From: CAVORB01 sp963698495
GTDB taxonomy: Bacteria; Pseudomonadota; Gammaproteobacteria; Chromatiales; Chromatiaceae
Length of the DNA stretch: 64,000 nt
Assembly (NCBI GenBank): GCA_963698495.1
Contig: CAVORB010000010.1
Location: forward strand, 119,217-183,216
Direction of reading: 5' to 3'
A program made the position numbers and the translations under genes. Below are positions 56,603-64,000 of the stretch, piece after piece (the first letter of the stretch is position 1; each line of letters opens with the position of its first letter). The notes beneath the pieces were generated by a model. That model had not been told where the DNA came from. It saw nothing but the letters and a program-made list of their open reading frames with translations, and ran no database searches.

Positions 56603-57136
56603 ATGGACGGTTGGCTACCGGACGCGCGGCCTGTTCCGTCCCCGAACTGGGACGAGCGGCCGGCCGGCGCCGTCGTCGATCTGCTCGTCATCCACGGCAT
56701 CAGCCTGCCTCCGGGCTCGTTCGGCGGACCCTGGATCCAGCAGCTGTTCCAGAACCGGTTGGATCCCCGGGCCCATCCCTACTTCGGCGGAATCGCGCAC
56801 CTGCGGGTCTCCGCCCATCTCCTTATCCGCCGCGACGGCGAGCTGATCCAGCTCGTCGCCCTCCAAAATCGCGCCTGGCACGCCGGCGTTTCCTGCTTCG
56901 ACGGCCGCGATTGCTGCAACGACTTTTCGATCGGCATCGAGCTGGAGGGGACCGACGAGGTTCCTTACGAAGCGGCGCAGTACCGGGTCTTGGCCCGAAC
57001 CACGCGCGAGATCCAGACGCGCTACCCCGGCATCACCCGGCAGCGGATCGTCGGCCACAGCGACATCGCCCCGGGCCGCAAGACCGACCCCGGACCCGCC
57101 TTCGATTGGGAGCGGTTCCGCGCGCTGCTGTCCTGA
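56603..57136 (+). CDS. ampD: 1,6-anhydro-N-acetylmuramyl-L-alanine amidase AmpD
   Basis: AmpD cleaves the stem peptide from anhydro-muropeptides during cell-wall recycling in the cytoplasm. The 177 residues lack a signal peptide, as expected. Zinc ligands are H31 (VIHGISLP) and the late histidine and aspartate in GHSDIAPGRKTDPG; WHAGVS and SIGIELEGTD are also conserved. The ATG at 56603 is used; a TTG directly precedes it. It may be read from the DUF1538 operon. Confidence 0.95.
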   Translation: MDGWLPDARPVPSPNWDERPAGAVVDLLVIHGISLPPGSFGGPWIQQLFQNRLDPRAHPYFGGIAHLRVSAHLLIRRDGELIQLVALQNRAWHAGVSCFDGRDCCNDFSIGIELEGTDEVPYEAAQYRVLARTTREIQTRYPGITRQRIVGHSDIAPGRKTDPGPAFDWERFRALLS

Positions 57137-57270
57137 ATTCGGGTCATTCCCGCAACCGATTCGCGTCCGCATCCACAGGATGCGCATTGGTCCTGCGGTA
57201 CGCCCGTTGAACAGAGCGCAGATTCTTTCCTGCAGGGCGTGACACCGACTTCCGCAAACAGCTTCTGGGG

Positions 57271-57651
57271 CTAGACCCTGCCACCGGCGGTCGAGCCAAG
57301 CTCGGAATCGAGAAGCTGGATCTGCTCAACGATCCTCACCAGCTTCTCTCCTGACGGCGTCAGGGAATACTCGGTTCGCGGCGGGATCTCAGCGAAACTC
57401 CGTTTCTCGAGCAGACCGTAGGCCGTCAGTTTCCGGAGCCGCTCCGAGAGGACTTTCGTGGAAATGCCCTCGATATGCCTCTCCAGCGCGCCAGGCCTCA
57501 CGATCCCCGCCCCAATGGCGAGCAGGACGGAAACAGACCACTTGCATCCGACGACCTCTTCGAGCTTCCGGTACGCGCTTTGCCCAGGCTTGCTAACTTT
57601 TTTTCTCCTTTGATTCCGAAAAGTTACACCAACAGGTGCGTACCCCACCAA
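57271..57651 (-). CDS. HxlR family transcriptional regulator
   Basis: A 126-residue winged-helix protein: LEEVVGCKWSVSVLLAIGAG, GISTKVLSERLRKL (recognition region) and EYSLTPSGEKL (wing). C36 sits where redox-sensing HxlR/YodB-type regulators carry their sensor cysteine. The start is uncertain. The TTG at 57651 gives a 20-residue basic extension. An excellent AAAGGAG with seven A follows inside it, just before VSKPG, but that codon is GTT. It is divergent from a CxxC thioredoxin-like gene, its likely target. Confidence 0.85.
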   Translation of the reverse strand: MVGYAPVGVTFRNQRRKKVSKPGQSAYRKLEEVVGCKWSVSVLLAIGAGIVRPGALERHIEGISTKVLSERLRKLTAYGLLEKRSFAEIPPRTEYSLTPSGEKLVRIVEQIQLLDSELGSTAGGRV

Positions 57652-57738
57652 ATCGTGCCCGCTTACACCGGGCGGGGAATGACACTATCGTGGAATCGTG
57701 CGCACACGACTGAATATATCCAATCCAGGAGCAAAATC

Positions 57739-57975
57739 ATGACCGCTAAAGCCGTTTTCTACCACGCAGGTTGTCCGGTCTGCGTCGCCGCGGAAGACAA
57801 CCTGGCCAACGCAATCGACCGTTCCCGCTACGACCTGGACGTCGTGCATCTCGGGAACGACAAATCGCGCATCCCGGAGGCCGAAGCGACCGGCGTCAAG
57901 TCGGTGCCAGCGTTGGTGCTTGACGGGATTCCGTTTCACATCAATTTCGGCGCCAGCTTGTCCGACCTCAAGTAG
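57739..57975 (+). CDS. Small CxxC thioredoxin/glutaredoxin-fold protein
   Basis: A 78-residue protein: the first strand AVFYHAG leads to the active-site motif C12-P-V-C15, and KSVPALVLDG carries the cis-proline of the thioredoxin fold. AGGAG lies eight bases before the ATG. It is probably a cytoplasmic thiol-disulfide protein controlled by the divergent HxlR regulator. Only 87 bases separate the two starts. Confidence 0.82.
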   Translation: MTAKAVFYHAGCPVCVAAEDNLANAIDRSRYDLDVVHLGNDKSRIPEAEATGVKSVPALVLDGIPFHINFGASLSDLK

Positions 57976-58215
57976 ACGCGCCGGATTCCGCTGGCCCCGT
58001 CGCCTCCGGCTCGGCGCTCGCCAGCGGCGCGGGAGTGCCCACGGAACGGAAGACCTTCGCGTGAAGCGCAGAGGATCTTCCTATCGGTAACCGAGGCTCC
58101 GCCCAACGAGAGTCCGCGAAAGTGGACGGCCTGGCCTGCAGGAAGGGGAACCCACCACCAACGCGAAGACCGCAGAATCCGCTCCGCGTGGTGACGCGGT
58201 GACCCCGCAAACACG

Positions 58216-58246
58216 AAGGGCCTAGGCATGGATCGCCTAAGCCCTT
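58216..58246 (-). terminator. Hairpin downstream of tRNA-Lys
   Basis: AAGGGC and TAGGC at 58216-58226 pair with GCCTA and GCCCTT at 58235-58246, with one mismatch and a seven-base loop. It begins eight bases after the tRNA-Lys 3' end on the minus strand. The T tract on that strand is poor (CGTGTTT), whereas the plus strand reads GATTTTAT after the stem, so it may work in both directions. Confidence 0.5.
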
Positions 58247-58253
58247 GATTTTA

Positions 58254-58329
58254 TGGTGCGCCCTGTTGGATTCGAACCAACGACCACCTGATTAAAAGTC
58301 AGATGCTCTACCGACTGAGCTAAGGGCGC
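58254..58329 (-). tRNA. tRNA-Lys (anticodon TTT)
   Basis: A 76-base tRNA with acceptor GCGCCCT/AGGGCGC, anticodon stem CTGA/TCAG around CTTTTAA (anticodon TTT), T-arm GGTTCGAATCC, and the encoded CCA at 58254-58256. Confidence 0.97.
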
Positions 58330-58342
58330 GAACGGATCGCGA

Positions 58343-58371
58343 AGTATAGGTAAATCTGCGCCCTTTTTGAA
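58343..58371 (-). promoter_or_regulatory. Promoter of tRNA-Lys
   Basis: TTCAAA (58366-58371) and TATACT (58343-58348) are 17 bases apart on the minus strand. The start would fall just before the tRNA 5' end at 58329. The -35 overlaps the end of queC. Confidence 0.6.
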
Positions 58372-58376
58372 CCCCG

Positions 58377-59053
58377 CTAGGGTTGTCGATAGGGCGTCGG
58401 ATCCGGCACTCCGGCCGCTCGGAAGCCTTCGATGCGCAAGCGGCAGGAGTCGCAAACGCCGCAGGCACGCCCGCTGCGCATCCGCCTGGTAGCAGGAGAC
58501 GGTGAGCCCGTAGTCGACTCCAAGCTCCGCGCCCCGGCGGATGATCTCCGCCTTGCTCAGGGCGATCAGGGGCGCGCGAATGCGCGAAGCGCCTGCCCTC
58601 CACCCCCGCTTTGGTTGCGAGGTTGGCAAGCCGCTCGAAGGCATCTACGAATGCCGGCCGGCAATCCGGATAACCGGAGTAGTCCACCGCATTGACGCCG
58701 ATGAAGATGTCCCGGGCATCGAGGACCTCCGCCCAGCCCAGGGCCAATGCCAGAAACACGGTGTTGCGGGCGGGCACATAGGTAACCGGGATGCCCTCGG
58801 CGGGGGCCTCGGGAACCGCAATGGCGCCGTCGGTGAGGGCCGATCCGCCGATGGCGGTGAGATCGACCCGGATGGTCTTATGCTCGATCGCCCCCAGGTG
58901 ATCCGCGACCCGACGGGCGGCGGCGAGCTCGGCCTGATGGCGCTGCCCATAGTCGATGCTCAGCGCGTGGCAGGAGAATCCCTCGCTGCGGGCAACAGCC
59001 AGGGCGGTCGCGGAGTCGAGACCGCCGGAAAGGAGGACGACGGCCGACTTCAT
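58377..59053 (-). CDS. queC: 7-cyano-7-deazaguanine synthase QueC, with two frameshifts
   Basis: QueC makes preQ0 from 7-carboxy-7-deazaguanine for queuosine. From the ATG at 59053 the PP-loop SGGLDSATALAVARS and NAVDYSGYPDCRP are normal. Near 58588-58602 the frame changes to RIRAPLIALSKAEIIRRG and VDYGLTVSCYQAD. Near 58471-58482 it changes again to GRACGVCDSCRLRIEGF and ends PTPYRQP. The zinc cysteines are all present once both shifts are allowed. The span is 677 bases (3n+2), as expected for two single-base insertions in a gene of about 224 residues. Confidence 0.92.
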
Positions 59054-59165
59054 CTCATCACCCATTGCGCCAACGATCGGGCCGGAGATGGGATACCGCA
59101 AGCCGGATACCGGCACTTGGCGGTGGGCCAAGTCGCATCAGGCGTCCCAGGAGGTTTCGCTCTCG

Positions 59166-59817
59166 TCATCGCCCACGCTCGTCACCCCAGAGGATCTTGT
59201 GCAGCTGGAGCTGAAGCCGTACCGGAAGGCGGTCGCGCAGGATCCATTCGGCTAGGTCGGTCGGCGCTAGCCGGCCCTCCGCCGGGGAAAAGAGCACGGA
59301 GCAGCGGCGCGCGAGATCGTGTTCGACTACTTGCGCCGCCGCCCATCGGTAGTCGGTCTCGTCGCAGATGACGAACTTGACCTGATCCGTGGGCGCCAGA
59401 TGTTCCAGATTGTCCCATAGGTTGCGGGCGACCTCGCCCGAGCCCGGGGTCTTGAGGTCCATGACCTTGACCACCCTGGGGTCCACATGAGAGACGTCCA
59501 GGGCACCGGCGGTCTCGATGCAGACCCTGTAGCCGGCGTCGCAGAGGGCGGCGAGCAGAGTCGGGCAGTCGCGCTGGGCCAGGGGCTCGCCGCCGGTCAC
59601 GCAGACGTGTCTGACCGCGAAGCCCGCGATGCGCTCCAGCACCTCCTCGATCGTCATCGACTCCCCGCCCGTGAAGGCGTACGCGGTGTCGCAGTAGGTG
59701 CAGCGCAGCGGGCAGCCCGTGAGCCGGACGAAGGCGGTGCGCTCGCCGGTCGGTGAGCCCCTCGCCTTGCAGGGAGTGGAAGATCTCGGTAACGCGCAGC
59801 CGCGGGACAGCACTCAT
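59166..59817 (-). CDS. queE: 7-carboxy-7-deazaguanine synthase QueE, with one frameshift
   Basis: QueE is a radical-SAM enzyme that forms the deazapurine ring. The start MSAVPRLRVTEIFHSLQGE is in one frame. After a GAGGGGC run near 59757-59770 the frame changes to SPTGERTAFVRLTG, then GCPLRCTYCDTAYAF, the CxxxCxxC cluster motif. VTGGEPLAQ, DLKTPGSGE and LHKILWGD follow. Removing one G from the run restores a 216-residue protein (652 bases, 3n+1). It lies next to queC and cpoB, the normal order in many gammaproteobacteria. Confidence 0.92.
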
Positions 59818-59925
59818 CTTGAACGGCGATTCGCCTAGCAAGGTCTTACCGGACGGCGGGGTTCGCGACAGGGATCGCCGCTCGGGACGGAAGGTCCTTC
59901 GCTCGCCCGGACCAAGACGGATGCT

Positions 59926-60675
59926 CTAGCGCCCGTCCTTGGCCATGCGCTCGAGACGGCTCTGAGCGAGCCGGGCCTCGGTGGAATCGGGGAATCGCTG
60001 GATCACCTCTTGGAAGATCGTTCGCGCCCCTTGCCAGTCGCCCTGGTCTTGACGGGTGTAACCGAGCTTGAGCATGGCGCCGGGCACCTTGGGGCTCAGC
60101 GGGTAGTTGTCCAAGACGAATTGGAACTCGGTCATGGCCCCCGAATAGTCGCGCTTGACGTAGTAGGTCTCGCCCAGCCAGTAGTGGGCGTTGTCCGCGA
60201 ACTCGCCATTCGGGTAGACGGTGAGCAGGTCCTGGAACGCCTTGACCGCCTCGTCATACCGGCGCTCCTTGAGCAGGTCGAAAGCGGCGCGATAAGCGTC
60301 CTTCTCCGGTGGCAACTGGACCGCTGCCGCACCGCCGCCGGTCGCGCCGAGATCGAGCCCCGAGCCCGCTGGCGCCTCGGGCGCAGGGGTGTCGGCTGGG
60401 GCCGATGCCCGAGGCGTCGGCTGAGAAGGGACCGCCGCGGCACCTGTCCCTTGGCCGCGCAGGCGCCCGTCCAGATCCAGGTACTGGTCCTGCTGCTGCT
60501 TCTTGAGGGTATCGAGCTGGTACTGCTGCATCTCCACCTGGCCCCTGAGCTGCTGCATCTCCTGCTGCAGGCGCTGGAGCTGGAGGACCAGATCCGACAG
60601 GCGCTCGTCGGCGGACCAGGCGAGCCCCGGGGCCAGGGCGAGGGTGGAAAGGATCAGGGTTGGGAGAATCTTCAT
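59926..60675 (-). CDS. cpoB: Cell division coordinator CpoB
   Basis: CpoB (YbgF) couples PBP1B activity with Tol-driven outer-membrane constriction. It has 249 residues: a signal peptide (about 1-21, GLAWSA), a coiled-coil trimerisation region (LSDLVLQLQRLQQEMQQLRG), an Ala/Pro-rich linker, and three TPR repeats from about 125 on (AFDLLKERRYDEAVKAFQDL, YWLGETYYVKRDYSGAM). It follows pal by 11 bases. Confidence 0.96.
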   Translation of the reverse strand: MKILPTLILSTLALAPGLAWSADERLSDLVLQLQRLQQEMQQLRGQVEMQQYQLDTLKKQQQDQYLDLDGRLRGQGTGAAAVPSQPTPRASAPADTPAPEAPAGSGLDLGATGGGAAAVQLPPEKDAYRAAFDLLKERRYDEAVKAFQDLLTVYPNGEFADNAHYWLGETYYVKRDYSGAMTEFQFVLDNYPLSPKVPGAMLKLGYTRQDQGDWQGARTIFQEVIQRFPDSTEARLAQSRLERMAKDGR

Positions 60676-60686
60676 CGCAAAATGCC

Positions 60687-61205
60687 TCAGTACACCAGCT
60701 CAACCCGCCGGTTGAGCGCCCAGGCGGAATCGTAGTGACCCGGGTCGGCGGGCTTCTCCTCTCCGTAGCTCATGGTCTCGATCTGGCTGCCCCCCGCCCC
60801 CTCGGCCAGCAGGAAGCGGCGCACGGCGTCCGCGCGTTGGTCGCCCAGGGCGAGGTTGTACTCACGGGTGCCACGCTCGTCGGTGTGCCCCTCGAGCATC
60901 AGGCGCGCGTTGGGGTCGCCGGAGAGATATGAGGCGTGGGCGCGCAGGATGTCGACGAATTGGGGCAGGATCTCGCTGCGGTCGTAGTCGAAGTAAATCA
61001 CCCGCTGGTACAGGGGGCTGGCGGGGTTGTTGAGGTCCGCGGCGGTATACCTGCCGGGTCCTCCCAACCCTGCCGTGCCGACCCCGGCACCCGCCCGGTC
61101 CCCGACACCCGCGCCAGGCTCCTTCTCATCGACGGGCTTCGACGGACAGCCGGCCAGAAGCAGCACGGATGCCAGCATGGCGATGACGCCGAAGGTCTTG
61201 TTCAA
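60687..61205 (-). CDS. pal: Peptidoglycan-associated lipoprotein Pal
   Basis: Pal is an outer-membrane lipoprotein with an OmpA-like domain that binds diaminopimelate in peptidoglycan. It has 172 residues: lipobox LLLAGC with the lipidated C20, a Gly-rich linker, then YFDYDRSEI, LEGHTDERGTREYNLALGDQRA (key residues GHTD and the NxxLGxxRA) and VELVY at the end. It is downstream of tolB. Confidence 0.97.
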   Translation of the reverse strand: MNKTFGVIAMLASVLLLAGCPSKPVDEKEPGAGVGDRAGAGVGTAGLGGPGRYTAADLNNPASPLYQRVIYFDYDRSEILPQFVDILRAHASYLSGDPNARLMLEGHTDERGTREYNLALGDQRADAVRRFLLAEGAGGSQIETMSYGEEKPADPGHYDSAWALNRRVELVY

Positions 61206-61282
61206 GCTTCTCTCCTCGTAACCTGGAGGGTTTTGCGGCCGGGCCGGCGAGGCGATGCCTCAACGTCCACCGTGTCGCGGAA

Positions 61283-62569
61283 TCAGCGCGCGAGCGGCGA
61301 CCAGGCCGGCTCGCGCACGTCGCCCAGGTCCTGGGAGAGACGCTGCCCGACGCTGCCGTCGACGGATACCGCTGCCAGCACGCCACGCCCGTTGTGCAGG
61401 GTGGCATAAATTACCATGCTGCCATTGGGAGCGAAACTCGGCGACTCGTCCAGCCCGCCGTCGCTCAGGAGCCGGATGACCCCGGTGCCGAGATCCATCA
61501 GACCGATGCGGAAACGTCCGGCGGCCCGTGTAACCAGGACCAGGGAGCGCCCGTCCGGAGAATAGGATGCACGGGCGTTGTAGTCGTTCTCGAAAGTGAC
61601 GCGCTGGGGCGTGCCGCCCGCCGCCGGCACCTTGTAGATCTGCGGGTTGCCGCCTCGGTCCGAGGTGAAGACGATGTGGCTTCCGTCCGGGGACCAGGAC
61701 GGCTCGGTGTCGATCCCGAAGTGGTTGGTGAGCTGGCTGGTCTGGCGACTGACCAGATCCATCACGAAGATGTCCGGATTGCCGTCCTTCGACAGGGTCA
61801 TGGCGAGCCGGCGGCCGTCGGGGGAAAAGGCGGGCGAGCCGTTGATCCCCTTGTAGGAGGCGACCCGTTCGCGATTTCCGGAAGCGAGGTCCTGGACGAA
61901 GACCGCCGTCTGCCGGTTCTCGAAGGAGACGTAGGCGAGCCGGCGCCCGTCCGGCGACCAGGCCGGGGAGAGGATGGGGTCCTGGGAAGAGACGATGGTC
62001 TGGGGATTGTAACCATCGGCATCCGATACCCGCAGGGTCACCCGTCCGCCGCCCTCGGATGTCACGTACGCGAGGCGGGTGGAAAACACCCCAGGCGAGC
62101 CGGTCAGCCGTTCGTAAATTACATCGGCGATTCGATGCGCCGTATAGCGCAGCTCCGCCGGCCGGCTGCCGAACTTCATCGCCGCGAGCTGCTCCCCGCG
62201 GAAGACATCAAAGAGGACGAAGCTGACGTCGTAGCCGCCGGTACCGTCGGGGGTGACCTCGCCGACGACCAGGTTGTCCATGGACAGCAGGCGCCAGTCG
62301 CGCAGGTCGACCTGATCAGCGGTATGGGGGGTGGCGAGCATGTCCCGTCGCGGCATAGGCTTGAAGCGCCCGGTGCGCGCGAGGTCGGCCGTGATGACCG
62401 CCGCTACGTCCTCCACCAGGCCGGCGCCCGCAGGCTGGCCGAACGGCACCACCGCGATCGGCTGCGCACCCTCGGCGCCACCGGTGATCTCGATGGTCAG
62501 GCGTGCCTGAGCCGCACCCTGCAGCCCGAGGATGAATACCAGAAAAAGCAGTATGGGCAGTCTTTTCAT
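61283..62569 (-). CDS. tolB: Tol-Pal translocation protein TolB
   Basis: TolB is a periplasmic beta-propeller that binds Pal. It has 428 residues: a signal peptide (about 1-22), an N-terminal domain (IEITGGAEGAQPIAVVPFG), and a six-bladed propeller with repeated SPDG motifs (SPAWSPDGRRLAYVSF, SPDGSHIVFTSDRGG). Ten bases separate it from the end of tolA. Confidence 0.97.
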   Translation of the reverse strand: MKRLPILLFLVFILGLQGAAQARLTIEITGGAEGAQPIAVVPFGQPAGAGLVEDVAAVITADLARTGRFKPMPRRDMLATPHTADQVDLRDWRLLSMDNLVVGEVTPDGTGGYDVSFVLFDVFRGEQLAAMKFGSRPAELRYTAHRIADVIYERLTGSPGVFSTRLAYVTSEGGGRVTLRVSDADGYNPQTIVSSQDPILSPAWSPDGRRLAYVSFENRQTAVFVQDLASGNRERVASYKGINGSPAFSPDGRRLAMTLSKDGNPDIFVMDLVSRQTSQLTNHFGIDTEPSWSPDGSHIVFTSDRGGNPQIYKVPAAGGTPQRVTFENDYNARASYSPDGRSLVLVTRAAGRFRIGLMDLGTGVIRLLSDGGLDESPSFAPNGSMVIYATLHNGRGVLAAVSVDGSVGQRLSQDLGDVREPAWSPLAR

Positions 62570-62578
62570 GGTCTGTGC

Positions 62579-63828
62579 TCAGTTTCCAGCCTTGAATTCG
62601 AAGCGAAGCTCGCGAAAGTGCTCGAAGGCGTCCGCTCGGCACCGGCAGGGGGGACGCCTTGTAGACGGCCGCCACCACCGAGCGGTCGAAGGGACCGTTG
62701 CCGCTGCTGCGGATGATTCTCGCGCTGCCCGCAACGATCTCCCCTCCCGGTATGAGCCGGACCTCTACCGTACACGAATTATCCGGGCGGCTGCCAACCG
62801 GGCGCACCCACACGCTGCGCACGCGATCGTCGATCGCCGCCACGTAGCGGTTTATCTCGCTGGCGGACCGCTCCTCCTCCAGCGCGGACAACAGCTCCTG
62901 TTCCCGCGCCTGCTGCGCCGCTTGCTCCGCCTGGCGTTTTTCCTCGGCCTGACGGCGCGCCTCAGCTTCCGCCTCCCGCTTGGCTTCGGCCTTACGCCGG
63001 GCCTCTTCCTCGGCCTTGCGGGCAGCTTCGGCGCGTTGTCGGGCTTCCATCTCGGTCTTGCGCTTCGCTTCTTCCGCCGCGGCCCGCTCGGCTTCCGCCT
63101 TGCGCCTGGCGTCTTGCTCGGCCTTGCGCTGCTGCTCCGCCTTGCGCTTCGCCTCTTCCGCGGTCTTGCGTTCGGCCTCGGCCTTGCGCTTGGCCTCTTC
63201 CGCGGCCGCCCGCTCTGCCTGTGCCCGCTGGCGGGCCGCTTCTTCGGCCTTGCGCTGCGACTCGGCCTGACGGCGGGCATCCTCCTCCGCCCGGCGTTTC
63301 GCTTCCGCCTGACGCTCGGCCTCCTCGGCCGCCATGCGCTCGTCCTCGGCGCGTTGGCGCGCTTGCTCCTCGGCCTTGCGCTGGATCTCGGCCTCCCGCC
63401 GAGCCGCGTCTTCCGCCCGACGTTGGGCCTCTACCTCGGCCAGTTGTTGCGCCTCAGCCTGACGCTGACGCTCCAGCTCCGCGCGCTCGGCGCGCAGGCG
63501 CTCGGCTTCCTGTTGCTGCTGCAGCCGCTCTTGCTCCAGGGCTTGGACGCGCTCCTGCTTCTCCCGTTCCGCGGCCTGCAGCCGCTCCAACTCCTGTTGC
63601 GCGCGATCTCGCTCCGCCTGGCGCTTTTCTTCCGCCTGACGCAGGCGTTGACCTCCGCCTCCACGGCCTGGAGCTGACCACCGTGGCCTGCACCACCTTC
63701 GGTTTCACCCGCGCGTCCTTGGTCGTCCACAGCGAATCGACGCCGATCAGCAGCAGGGCGGCGAGCAGCAGATGCAACAGCAGGGCGGCGGCGAAGGCCC
63801 CGGGGTTTCGGCGCAGGATCTGCCACAT
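62579..63828 (-). CDS. tolA: Cell envelope integrity protein TolA, with three frameshifts
   Basis: TolA bridges the inner-membrane TolQR motor to TolB/Pal. The N-terminal membrane helix (FAAALLLHLLLAALLLIGV) starts from the ATG at 63828. The frame changes near 63672-63682 and again near 63640-63655. Then comes the very long Ala/Glu/Lys/Arg helical domain II, rich in AEEAKRKAE-type repeats. Domain III (SEINRYVAAIDDRVRSVW, VRLIPGGEIV) follows. A last shift near 62631-62640 leads to DAFEHFRELRFEFKAGN and the stop. The span is 1250 bases. The shifts are of mixed sign (two look like one-base losses, one like a gain), so sequencing error in repetitive GC-rich DNA is likely. Confidence 0.9.
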
Positions 63829-63829
63829 C

Positions 63830-64000
63830 TCAACGCTCGGCTGGTTCCGGCGGTACGGTGATGAGACCGACGCTGGGTGCGCCCGCGGCCTGCGCCAGGA
63901 CCATGGCCTCGACCACCCGGCCGTAGTCCACGGCCCGGTCGCCCTTGACCATGATGGGCATCTCGGGCTTGTACTTGAGCACCGCGCTGATGCGCACGAT
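63830..64000 (-). CDS. tolR: TolR, C-terminal part only
   Basis: Only the last 56 codons lie in the window. They read VLKYKPEMPIMVKGDRAVDYG and VVEAMVLAQAAG, then SVGLITVPPE, the typical periplasmic end of TolR (ExbD/TolR family proton-driven motor component). Its stop is one base before the tolA ATG. Its start and tolQ are beyond the edge. Confidence 0.93.
   Translation of the reverse strand: MVRISAVLKYKPEMPIMVKGDRAVDYGRVVEAMVLAQAAGAPSVGLITVPPEPAER

Noticed and set aside
57936..58229. 97-residue minus-strand frame near tRNA-Lys
   Set aside because: It has no ribosome site, overlaps the end of the mini-thioredoxin gene, and its Arg/Gly/Ser-rich sequence matches no family I know.

Overview
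This 64 kb window is GC-rich and its gene content and gene order are gammaproteobacterial. It has a complete-looking mra/dcw cell-wall and division cluster followed by lpxC, dciA, an M23 peptidase, secA and argJ. It also has the zapD-yacG, rppH-ptsP, rsmI-lpoA-yraN-dolP, nadC-DUF1631-ampD and tol-pal-cpoB-queE-queC neighbourhoods. A small exported Gly/Tyr/Trp-rich protein at 45.3-45.6 kb looks like a sulfur globule envelope protein, which points to a sulfur-oxidising member of the Chromatiales/Ectothiorhodospiraceae-like group. That placement is inference from gene content; no rRNA gene is present.

Layout. 0-5 kb: a serine-glyoxylate aminotransferase (cut by the window edge), a small secreted nuclease-fold protein, a DUF2130 protein, an unknown protein, tRNA-Leu(CAA) and queA. 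5-10 kb: an exported PhoX/DUF839 protein with an unusual leader, then a PRPP-synthetase-like gene overlapping an AMP-phosphorylase-type gene. 10-19 kb: zapD and yacG (+), then mutT-thiE, argJ, secA, an M23 peptidase and lpxC (-), with dciA (+) ending inside lpxC. 19-36 kb: one long minus-strand run with short overlaps, transcribed mraZ-rsmH-ftsL-ftsI-murE-murF-mraY-murD-ftsW-murG-murC-(murB remnant)-ddl-ftsQ-ftsA-ftsZ. It has a clear sigma70-type promoter and a MraZ operator upstream of mraZ, and rnpB lies just beyond. 37-41 kb: rsmI, lpoA, yraN, dolP and a GlcD-like oxidase. 41-48 kb: ptsP, rppH, a HAD phosphatase, the sulfur globule protein, a family-4 uracil-DNA glycosylase and leuA. 48-57 kb: a Ycf46-like AAA ATPase, a collapsed EgtB-like gene, nadC, DUF1631, a four-gene DUF1538/DUF1538/PII-like/CBS operon and ampD. 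57-64 kb: an HxlR regulator divergent from a CxxC mini-thioredoxin, tRNA-Lys, queC, queE, cpoB, pal, tolB, tolA and tolR (cut by the window edge).

How it works together. Most of the window serves envelope growth and division: Lipid II synthesis (mur genes, mraY), the divisome (ftsLIWQAZ, zapD), lipid A (lpxC), outer-membrane constriction (tol-pal-cpoB), PBP1A activation (lpoA) and secretion (secA). The queA, queC and queE genes belong to queuosine synthesis.

Two oddities stand out. First, several conserved genes are broken in this sequence: single-base frameshifts in rsmH, queC (two), queE and tolA (three), and large internal deletions in murB and an EgtB-like gene. Sequencing or assembly error must be separated from real decay. 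Second, a DUF1538 transporter pair is co-transcribed with a PII-like protein lacking a normal T-loop and a two-CBS protein. This looks like a nucleotide-sensing ion-transport module inserted into the otherwise conserved nadC-DUF1631-ampD neighbourhood.
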